A stretch of DNA of 64,000 nucleotides from Ruminococcus sp. YE71. Lineage in GTDB: Bacteria; Bacillota; Clostridia; Oscillospirales; Ruminococcaceae. Made by a program: the position numbers and the translations under genes. The notes under the pieces are model-generated. The model did no database searches, was not told the origin of the DNA, and worked only from the letters and a program-made list of their open reading frames with translations. This document shows, in pieces, positions 25,546 through 32,562 of this stretch (position 1 is the stretch's first letter; the number at the start of each line of letters is the position of its first letter). Location: contig NZ_FPIR01000002.1 in NCBI RefSeq assembly GCF_900119155.1, positions 186,001-250,000 on the forward strand, in the 5' to 3' direction.

Positions 25546-26573
25546 GCACGTTACTGAAACACATCTCCCCCCTCGCCCCCGACGATTCGGGAGCCTGCTC
25601 GGTGCTGTACGAGATGGGCGGCATCGTGGTCATCTGTGACGCGGGCGGCTGTGCAGGAAACGTCTGCGGCTTCGACGAGCCGAGGTGGCACTGCAAGCGT
25701 TCGGCGCTGTTCAGCGCGGGGCTCCGCGACATGGACGCTATCCTCGGGCGCGACGACAGGCTGGTGGAAAAGCTCGTGAAGGTGACGGGGCAGGTGGAGG
25801 CGGACTTCACCGCGATAATCGGCACCCCCGTGCCTGCGGTCATCGCCACCGACTACCACGCGCTGGAACGCATGAGCGAGCGGCGTTCGGGACTGCCCTG
25901 CATCGCGCTCCCGACCGACGGCACGCGGCTGTACGACTACGGCGAGGAGCTTGCCTACACCGAACTGTTCAGGCGGTTCGCGGAGGAGGGCATCGAGCCG
26001 AAGAAGGGAAAACTCGGCATCATCGGTGCGACTCCGCTGAACACGGGGCTGATGTTCGCCGAAAAGCTCATCGCCGCAGGAAAGGCTATGGGCTTTGACG
26101 AGGTGGTCTGCTTCGGTCTGGACAGCGGACTTGACGAGGTGAAACGCGCCGCCGAGTGTGAGCGTCTGCTGGTCATCTCGCCCTCGGGCGTGAAGGCGGC
26201 GGAGTACCTGAACAAGCGTTTCGGAACGCCGTTCGAGGCGGGCTATCCCTGTCTGCCCGAAGCCGTCTGCGAGAGTGCGGACGGACTGTCGGGGAAGAAA
26301 GTGCTTGTGATAAATCAGCAGTTCGCGGCGAACACTCTGCGCGAGAAGCTGAAGGGCTGTGAGGTCGATTGTGCGACCTGGTTCGCCCTTGACAAGAGAT
26401 ACGCGCATGAAAACGATTTCCGAATAAAGGACGAGGGCACGCTCCGCGAGCGCATAGAGCAGGGCGGCTACGATGTGATCTTCGCAGACCGCGACCTGTG
26501 GCGTGCGATGAAGTACTTCGGCGGCGAGCTGATTGATTTTCCGCATTATGCGGTAAGTGCGACGCTTGCTTAA
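25542..26573 (+). CDS. Nitrogenase component 1-like (NifK-like) subunit, module 2
   Basis: A 343-residue K-like paralogue, the shortest of the four component-1-like proteins. GACSVLYEMGG and DAGGCAGNVCGFDEPRW keep two cysteine sites seen in the module-1 K protein. The third, VCGSPMP in module 1, is IIGTPVP here and so lacks the Cys, and the N-terminal PCYS is ISPLAP. An extra Cys follows the second site. It is the last of the tightly coupled set; the next gene begins 21 nt later. Confidence 0.78.
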   Translation: MSTLLKHISPLAPDDSGACSVLYEMGGIVVICDAGGCAGNVCGFDEPRWHCKRSALFSAGLRDMDAILGRDDRLVEKLVKVTGQVEADFTAIIGTPVPAVIATDYHALERMSERRSGLPCIALPTDGTRLYDYGEELAYTELFRRFAEEGIEPKKGKLGIIGATPLNTGLMFAEKLIAAGKAMGFDEVVCFGLDSGLDEVKRAAECERLLVISPSGVKAAEYLNKRFGTPFEAGYPCLPEAVCESADGLSGKKVLVINQQFAANTLREKLKGCEVDCATWFALDKRYAHENDFRIKDEGTLRERIEQGGYDVIFADRDLWRAMKYFGGELIDFPHYAVSATLA

Positions 26574-26594
26574 AACAGCTTAGGAGCAAAAGCA

Positions 26595-27152
26595 ATGGTT
26601 CTCACCTACGGTTATCTGCAAATGCTTTCGGCGGTACAAGATGAAAAGGTCACTGCTGACGAAATAAAAATGATCGAAAAGAAAAGCGGAGAAAAGACTC
26701 TGAAAATATTCTTAACTGCTGTCATGGTCATAAGCCTTATCGCAGGCATTTATACGCTGCTTGCCGAGAAAGAATTTCCTGTCTTTTACAGCCTTGTATT
26801 TGCATTTTTCGGTATGTTGTCAGCACCGTCATCCAAACGCCGTGAAACATCTGCCTGCTATGCAGCGGTAGTTGACAAGACCGTCCGATGTGCTAATTCC
26901 TCGGGAAAATGCTCTGTTTATCTTCCGTATGAAAAAACCGTTGAAGCAGGAACTTACAAGCACAGATATACACTGTTTGAGACCGTTTATGACTATTACT
27001 ACTGCACTGTCGAGATAAACGGAGAGATATATGAAAACGTATGCTGTCTGAGCAGGGATTTCCCGAAAATTGAGACAGGAGACAGAGTGATAGTCGCAAA
27101 TGAGGACAGCTATTTTTGTCCTGTTGTATATAAAATAGGTAAGAAAGAATAG
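26595..27152 (+). CDS. Membrane protein, unknown, between the nitrogenase-like and hyp genes
   Basis: I do not recognise this 185-residue protein. Two hydrophobic helices lie at about residues 35-54 and 62-78, after a charged N-terminus, and a C-terminal domain of about 100 residues follows with alternating strands, many Tyr, and Cys pairs (RCANSSGKCSV, YYYCTVEI, ENVCCLS). The DNA is more AT-rich than the flanking genes. TTAGGAG lies 11 nt upstream. Its place inside the gene run suggests co-transcription rather than a known role. Confidence 0.65.
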   Translation: MVLTYGYLQMLSAVQDEKVTADEIKMIEKKSGEKTLKIFLTAVMVISLIAGIYTLLAEKEFPVFYSLVFAFFGMLSAPSSKRRETSACYAAVVDKTVRCANSSGKCSVYLPYEKTVEAGTYKHRYTLFETVYDYYYCTVEINGEIYENVCCLSRDFPKIETGDRVIVANEDSYFCPVVYKIGKKE

Positions 27153-27159
27153 GGTGTAT

Positions 27160-27208
27160 TCTCTTTAAAAGAAAAATTCTTTCTGATTTCTGATTTCTTA
27201 TTTCTACT
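27160..27208. repeat. Pyrimidine-rich intergenic tract before hypF
   Basis: Short AAAGAAAAA segment followed by TTTCTGATTTCTGATTTCTTATTTCT-like units, of the same type as the other dispersed tracts. It ends just before the hypF ribosome-binding site. No clear terminator is formed. Confidence 0.45.
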
Positions 27209-27228
27209 TTAACAAGGAGGTGCGTGAT

Positions 27229-29553
27229 TTGGCGTTAAAGACCGTTCGCATGAAAATTTTCGGCATAGTTCAGGGCGTGGGATTTCGTCCGTTTATGGCT
27301 GTTTCGGCTGAAAAAACAGGCGTTTGCGGCACGGTGGCGAACAAGGGCTCGTATGTCGAGGCGATAGTGCAGGGGAGCGGCGAGCAGATAGACCGCTACG
27401 CCGACATCGTGCGCAATTCGCCGCCCGAACGCTCGGTGATACTGGGGCTGGACATCGACCCCTGCGAGGACGGTGAGTTCCCCGAATTTGCGGATTTTCG
27501 CATAATCGAGAGCAAGAAGGAGTACGGCGATATTTTCGTTTCGCCCGACATCGCCACCTGCGACAAGTGCCGCACCGAGCTGTTCGATAAGAACGACAGG
27601 CGCTATCTCCACCCGTTCATCAACTGCACCCAGTGCGGTCCGCGGCTGACGATCCTCGACACCATGCCCTACGACCGCGTGCGCACCAGCATGGGCGAGT
27701 TCCCCATGTGCTCCGAGTGCGACAGCGAATATCACGACCCCGCCACCCGACGCTACGACGCTCAGCCCGTCTGCTGCAACGACTGCGGTCCGAGGGTTCG
27801 GATACTCGGCACCGACATTTTCGACGGCGACGCGATTCGGCTGATACGGCGCGAGATAATGGCTGGCAAGGTCGCGGCGGTCAAGGGCATCGGAGGTTTC
27901 CATCTTTGCTGCGACGCTCACAATGCGGCGGCAGTGGCAAGGCTCCGCGAGCTGAAACGCCGCCCGATGAAGCCATTCGCGGTAATGATGCGCGACTTTG
28001 AGACCACCGAGCGCGAGTGCTTCGTCGCCGAGGGTCAGCGCGAGTACCTCACGGGCTGGCAGAAGCCGATACTTCTGCTCGAACGCCGCCCCGACAGCAC
28101 CCTCTCGGAGCAGATAGCCCCCGACAACGACACGGTGGGCGTGATGCTGCCATACGCGCCCGTGCAGATGCTGCTGTTCGACTACCCCGACGGGCTTGAC
28201 TTCACCGACTGTCTCGTCATGACCAGCGGCAACGCGAGGGGCGCACCCATCTGCCGCAGTGACGAGGATGCACTCGCCGAGATACCGGGCTTCTGCGACT
28301 ATATCCTCACCCACGACCGAAAGATACGCATCCGCGCTGACGACTCGGTCTGCGACTGGCTGTTCGGGAAGCCGTATATGATACGCCGTTCGAGGGGCTT
28401 TGCGCCGCTGCCCGTAATGCTTCACGGCGGCGAGGGTCGGCAGGCGATAGGCATCGGCGGCGAGCTGAAAAACACCTTCTGCATCGCGCGGAACGGTCTG
28501 CTGTACGCGTCGCCCTACGTGGGCGACATGGCGGACATCCGCACGGTGAGGGCGCTGAAAGAGTCGGTTCACCGCATGATCGGTCTGCTGGAAGCAGAGC
28601 CCGAGGTCATCGTCTGCGACACGCACCCGATGTACAACACGGTGACGGTGGCGGAGGAGCTTGCCGAAGAGATGGGCTTGCCCCTCGTGAAGATTCAGCA
28701 CCATTTCGCGCACATCCTGTCCTGCATGGCTGAGAACCGCCTTGCCCCCGACAGCCGCGTGATAGGCGTGAGCTTCGACGGCACGGGTTACGGCGACGAC
28801 GGCACGATCTGGGGCGGCGAACTGATGATCTGCGGCTACGGCAGCTACGAGCGCGTCGGGAGCGTGGCGCCCTTCATGCAGTGCGGCGGCGACCTCTCCT
28901 CGAAGGAGGGCTGGCGCATCGCCGTTCAGCTGATTCGGCAGGGGTTCGGCGAGGACGCGCAGGCGGTCTGCGAACGGCTCGGGCTGTGCGACGCAAAGAC
29001 CTTCAAGATACAGTCGGCGATGGCTGACAAGAGGGTCAACAGCGTGCTTTCGACCAGCTGCGGACGCATTTTCGACGCGGTGTCGGCGATACTCGGCATC
29101 AGGCAGGCTTCGACATTCGAGGGCGAGGCTTCGACCGCGCTGATGACCGCCGCCGAGCGCTACGTAAAACAAAACGGTGAAACGAAGCTGACGCTGCCGA
29201 TAGAAATGACTGCCGACACCGAGTCGGGCAGCGGCTTCATCACCCTCGGCAGTTCGGCACTCGCGGCTGAGATAGCGCGGCGCTTCATGGACGGCGGCGA
29301 CGCGGGACAGCTCGCCTTCGAGTTCCATGCGGCGCTTTCCGAGCTGATTCGCATCGCCTGCATCGAGCTGCGCGAAAAGCACGGACTGAACGAGGTCGCA
29401 CTCAGCGGCGGCGTTTTCCAGAACCGTCTGCTGGTGAAGCTGACAAAAGCCGCCCTCGAAAAGGCAGGCTTCACCGTTCTGCTCCACACCCTCATCCCGC
29501 CCAACGACGGCGGCATCTGCGTGGGTCAGGCAGCGCACGGGGTCCTGAAATAA
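27229..29553 (+). CDS. hypF: Carbamoyltransferase HypF
   Basis: HypF makes the thiocarboxamide on HypE that becomes the cyanide ligands of the Fe(CN)2CO unit. The 774-residue protein has the N-terminal acylphosphatase domain (FGIVQGVGFRPF), two CxxC zinc fingers with CDKC/CTQC and CSEC/CNDC, a YrdC-like domain, and a C-terminal Kae1-like carbamoyltransferase domain with IQHHFAH and SFDGTGYGDDG. The TTG at 27229 has AGGAGG 8 nt upstream; the GTG at 27220 overlaps that site. A 31-nt gap leads to hypC. Confidence 0.95.
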   Translation: MALKTVRMKIFGIVQGVGFRPFMAVSAEKTGVCGTVANKGSYVEAIVQGSGEQIDRYADIVRNSPPERSVILGLDIDPCEDGEFPEFADFRIIESKKEYGDIFVSPDIATCDKCRTELFDKNDRRYLHPFINCTQCGPRLTILDTMPYDRVRTSMGEFPMCSECDSEYHDPATRRYDAQPVCCNDCGPRVRILGTDIFDGDAIRLIRREIMAGKVAAVKGIGGFHLCCDAHNAAAVARLRELKRRPMKPFAVMMRDFETTERECFVAEGQREYLTGWQKPILLLERRPDSTLSEQIAPDNDTVGVMLPYAPVQMLLFDYPDGLDFTDCLVMTSGNARGAPICRSDEDALAEIPGFCDYILTHDRKIRIRADDSVCDWLFGKPYMIRRSRGFAPLPVMLHGGEGRQAIGIGGELKNTFCIARNGLLYASPYVGDMADIRTVRALKESVHRMIGLLEAEPEVIVCDTHPMYNTVTVAEELAEEMGLPLVKIQHHFAHILSCMAENRLAPDSRVIGVSFDGTGYGDDGTIWGGELMICGYGSYERVGSVAPFMQCGGDLSSKEGWRIAVQLIRQGFGEDAQAVCERLGLCDAKTFKIQSAMADKRVNSVLSTSCGRIFDAVSAILGIRQASTFEGEASTALMTAAERYVKQNGETKLTLPIEMTADTESGSGFITLGSSALAAEIARRFMDGGDAGQLAFEFHAALSELIRIACIELREKHGLNEVALSGGVFQNRLLVKLTKAALEKAGFTVLLHTLIPPNDGGICVGQAAHGVLK

Positions 29554-29584
29554 TAGATAAAAAATACTACGGAGGTATATTGTT

Positions 29585-29794
29585 ATGTGTGTTGGATTAT
29601 CTGCAAGAGTTGTTAATGTTAAGGACGGAACGGCTGTTATTGATGCGAGCGGTGCAAAGCGCGAGGTCAGCGCGGGCATCCTTGAGGATCTGGAGCCGGG
29701 CGATTTCGTGATGGTACACGCAGGCGTGGCTATCGCGAAGATCACGCAGGACGAGGCCGAAGAAGCCGACGAGCTGATGGAGGATCTGCTATGA
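29585..29794 (+). CDS. hypC: Hydrogenase assembly chaperone HypC
   Basis: A 69-residue protein that begins MCVGLSARV; Cys2 is the residue known to hold the Fe unit together with HypD. The small OB-fold pattern (VVNVKDGTAVIDASG ... GDFVMVHAGVAIAKI) is complete. It ends with a short acidic helix. GGAGG precedes the ATG, and its stop overlaps hypD by 4 nt. Confidence 0.95.
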   Translation: MCVGLSARVVNVKDGTAVIDASGAKREVSAGILEDLEPGDFVMVHAGVAIAKITQDEAEEADELMEDLL

Positions 29795-30843
29795 CCGAGA
29801 GCGTAAAAAAAGCAAGAGACATTATCACGGGTTACAGCGGCAGACCGCTGCGCATCATGGAGGTCTGCGGCACGCACACCCATGAGATATTCCGCATCGG
29901 ACTGAGAAAGCTGCTGCCCGAAAGCATCGACCTTATCTCGGGCCCGGGATGTCCCGTGTGCGTAACGGCGGTGGGCTTCATCGACGAGGCGTGCTGGCTG
30001 GCGCTGGAAAAGGGATGTCTTATATGCACCTTCGGCGACCTCATCCGCGTGCCGGGCACCGAGATGAGCCTTGCGGGGGCGAGGGCAAAGGGCGCGGACA
30101 TCCGTCCCGTTTACTCGCCGCTCGACGCGGTGGAGATAGCCAAGGAAAACCCCGACAGACAGGTTGTTTTCCTCGCGGTCGGGTTTGAGACGACTACCCC
30201 GTCGGCGTGTCTCGCGGCTGAGCAGGCTAAGGCGGCAGGGCTGAAAAACTTCTCGCTGCTGACTGCGAACAAGACCATGCCGAACGCCTACAATGCGCTG
30301 GTGGGCAGCGCGGACGCGTTCCTCTATCCCGGTCATGTGAACGCCATCACGGGAAATTCCGCCTGCATAAAGCTGTGCGAGGAGAAGGGCGTGTCGGGCG
30401 TTGTGGCAGGATTCACGGCGAGCGAACTCATCACGGCGATGGCGGTGACTGTGCGTCTGCTTGAAAAGGGCGAGCCGTTCTTCCGCAACTGCTACACCCG
30501 CGTCGTGAAGGACGAGGGCAACAAGTCGGCGATGGAGCTGATGGAGCGCGTTATGGAGCCGTGCGACAGCGAGTGGCGCGGACTTGGGCTGATACCCATG
30601 TCGGGCATGAAGCTCAGAGCCGAGTACGCCGATTACGACGCTCGCCTGAAATACGCGATGCCCGAGATAAAGGGCAGACCGAACCCCGCCTGCCGCTGCG
30701 GCGACGTTCTGCAAGGCAAGTGCAAGCCGTCAGACTGCAAGGTATTCGGCAAGGGCTGCACACCGCTCCACCCGGTCGGCGCGTGCATGGTGTCGGATGA
30801 AGGGGCTTGTGCGGCGTACTATCAGTACAGCGAGATAGAATAA
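29791..30843 (+). CDS. hypD: Fe(CN)2CO assembly scaffold HypD
   Basis: A 350-residue iron-sulphur scaffold that, with HypC, assembles Fe(CN)2CO. Conserved segments are EVCGTHTHEIFRIG, GPGCPVCVTA and VAVGFETTTPSA. The C-terminal cysteine cluster (CRCGDVLQGKCKPSDC, GKGCTPLHPVGAC) holds the 4Fe-4S cluster and redox cysteines. It overlaps hypC by 4 nt. In usual hyp operons hypE follows directly; here a GNAT gene lies between. Confidence 0.95.
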   Translation: MTESVKKARDIITGYSGRPLRIMEVCGTHTHEIFRIGLRKLLPESIDLISGPGCPVCVTAVGFIDEACWLALEKGCLICTFGDLIRVPGTEMSLAGARAKGADIRPVYSPLDAVEIAKENPDRQVVFLAVGFETTTPSACLAAEQAKAAGLKNFSLLTANKTMPNAYNALVGSADAFLYPGHVNAITGNSACIKLCEEKGVSGVVAGFTASELITAMAVTVRLLEKGEPFFRNCYTRVVKDEGNKSAMELMERVMEPCDSEWRGLGLIPMSGMKLRAEYADYDARLKYAMPEIKGRPNPACRCGDVLQGKCKPSDCKVFGKGCTPLHPVGACMVSDEGACAAYYQYSEIE

Positions 30844-30883
30844 AGAAAACATGATAAATCGGGATTTAGAGGTGTAATTACAA

Positions 30884-31336
30884 TTGGAAGTAATCAGCTT
30901 TTATGAAAACGAAAGGCAAAGGCATTGGCTTGATGAAATCGGAAAAAGTGACTGGAGCGCCGGAGCATACCTATATCAACTGTTAAGTGATGGCACCTTT
31001 TTTAATACTGTGGGTGAAGGCTCTAAACTGCTTTTGCTTACGGACGAAGATAAACTGATTTCTTTCTGTACATTCGCAAAGAAAGACGAAATTCTATCAA
31101 CAGACTATTCCCCTTGGTGCGGATTTATATATACTTTCCCACAATATCGGGGGCATAGGTATATTGGACTGCTGTTTCAGAAAATTGAATCTCTGGCTAA
31201 AGAATATAATATACCTAAAATATATTTATCAACAGATCACATTGGTCTATATGAAAAATACGGATTTGAGTATATAACGCAAATGGAAAGCATTTACGGT
31301 GGAGTGTCAAGAGTATATGTAAAACAGATCAAATGA
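30884..31336 (+). CDS. GNAT-family acetyltransferase inserted between hypD and hypE
   Basis: A 150-residue protein with the GNAT pattern: strands LLLLTDEDKLISFCTF, the acetyl-CoA-binding turn FPQYRGHRYIGLLF (Q/R-x-x-G-x-G/A variant RGHRYIG) and the C-terminal DHIGLYEKYGFEYI. Substrate unknown. The likely start is TTG at 30884 with GAGGTG about 10 nt upstream. The gene is AT-rich compared with hypD and hypE, which suggests a later insertion into the operon. Confidence 0.8.
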   Translation: MEVISFYENERQRHWLDEIGKSDWSAGAYLYQLLSDGTFFNTVGEGSKLLLLTDEDKLISFCTFAKKDEILSTDYSPWCGFIYTFPQYRGHRYIGLLFQKIESLAKEYNIPKIYLSTDHIGLYEKYGFEYITQMESIYGGVSRVYVKQIK

Positions 31337-31373
31337 TAAATTCTGATCTATCTTAAAAACGGAGGAAAAAACA

Positions 31374-32381
31374 ATGTCAAACAATACAGTAACTTTAGCT
31401 CACGGTGCGGGCGGAAAGCAGACAAGTGAACTTATCGAGCGTGTGTTCAAGGCACACTTTGACAGTCCCGAATTTACCGCCGATGATGCGGCAGTGCTTC
31501 CTGCGATAAGCGGCAGGCTTGCCATGACCACTGACGGATTCATCGTTTCGCCCTGGAAATTCAACGGCGGAAACATCGGAAAGCTGTCTATCTGCGGAAC
31601 GGTCAACGACCTGTCCTGCATGGGTGCAAAGCCGCTCTACATGACCTGCGGATTCGTTATCGAGGAGGGTTTTCCCCTCGACGACCTGGAGCAGATCGCC
31701 GCTGCGATGGAAAAGACCGCCGCTGAGGTGGGCGTGCGCATCGTCGCAGGCGACACCAAGGTGACGGGCAAGGGTCAGTGCGACGGCGTGTTCATCAACA
31801 CCACCGGTGTCGGGCAGATCATGGAGAATGCCCACACTTCGGGCAGTCTCGCGAAGCCCGGGGACGCGGTCATCGTGACGGGCGACGTGGGCAGGCACGG
31901 CTGCACCATCCTTATCGCGCGCGACGACTACGGCATCGAGTCGGACGTTGACAGCGACTGCGCACCGCTGTGGCACACTGTCGAAAGTATGTTCGAGGTC
32001 ACGAACGACATACACGTTATCCGCGACGCAACACGCGGCGGCGTTGGTACGGTGCTTTACGAGATCGCGTCGCAGAGCAGTGTCGGCATCACCCTCGACC
32101 GCGAGGCTATACCTGTTGACGACCGTGTGAAGGGCGTCTGCGGAATGCTGGGACTTGAGCCGCTGTATCTCGCCTGCGAGGGAAGGCTGGTCATTTTCGC
32201 GCCTGCCGAGCACGCGGACGCGCTGGTGGCGAAGCTCCGCGAGGGCAAGTACTCGGCAAATGCGGCGGTCATTGGGCACGTCACCGCGGACAATGTCGGC
32301 AAGGTCATCATGGAGACCGAGATCGGCACGCAGACCATGCTCCCGCAGCCGAAGGGCGAGCTCCTGCCGAGGATCTGCTGA
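31374..32381 (+). CDS. hypE: Carbamoyl dehydratase HypE
   Basis: A 335-residue PurM-like ATPase that dehydrates the HypF-made carbamoyl group to thiocyanate. It has the N-terminal LAHGAGGKQTSELIERVF, the metal-nucleotide segment NDLSCMGAKPLYMT, RDATRGGVGTVLYEIA, and the C-terminal PRIC, whose terminal Cys carries the cyanide. All essential features are therefore present. GGAGG precedes the ATG. It is the last gene of the plus-strand run and is followed by repeat DNA and a bidirectional terminator. Confidence 0.95.
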   Translation: MSNNTVTLAHGAGGKQTSELIERVFKAHFDSPEFTADDAAVLPAISGRLAMTTDGFIVSPWKFNGGNIGKLSICGTVNDLSCMGAKPLYMTCGFVIEEGFPLDDLEQIAAAMEKTAAEVGVRIVAGDTKVTGKGQCDGVFINTTGVGQIMENAHTSGSLAKPGDAVIVTGDVGRHGCTILIARDDYGIESDVDSDCAPLWHTVESMFEVTNDIHVIRDATRGGVGTVLYEIASQSSVGITLDREAIPVDDRVKGVCGMLGLEPLYLACEGRLVIFAPAEHADALVAKLREGKYSANAAVIGHVTADNVGKVIMETEIGTQTMLPQPKGELLPRIC

Positions 32382-32385
32382 GTGC

Positions 32386-32473
32386 GATTTCTACAGGGGG
32401 AGAACCTCCGCCTTTGCTTTGCACGGCTACAAAGAGTCCCTGCTGAGGGAAGGTCGCTCTTACCCGTAAGAGA
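32386..32473. repeat. Palindromic intergenic repeat, copy C (degenerate)
   Basis: GTGCGATTTCTACAGGGGGAGAACCTC resembles the left half of copy B, and CTTTGCTTTGCACGGCTACAAAGAG resembles its core. The right arm is degraded. It lies directly after the hypE stop. Confidence 0.5.
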
Positions 32474-32505
32474 GCCAAATGAGCAGCCCACACATAAAAT
32501 CGGCA

Positions 32506-32545
32506 TCAAAAAAGCTCGGAAGCGTGAAACTTCCGAGCTTTTTAT
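32506..32545. terminator. Bidirectional terminator between hypE and the surface-protein gene
   Basis: AAGCTCGGAAG (32512-32522) and CTTCCGAGCTT (32530-32540) form a perfect 11-bp stem with a 7-nt loop. T runs follow on the plus strand and A runs precede it, so it can end both convergent transcripts. Confidence 0.92.
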
Positions 32546-32562
32546 ATTGCTGTCTGAAAAAA

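Noticed and set aside
20282-26573. True molybdenum nitrogenase for nitrogen fixation
   Set aside because: Subunits are too short, FeMo-cofactor ligands are not visible, and nifB, nifE and nifN are absent.
27235-30714. A 1159-codon open frame on the minus strand
   Set aside because: It lies wholly opposite hypF, hypC and hypD. Its translation is Arg/His/Val/Ala-rich, as expected from reverse reading of GC-rich codons.
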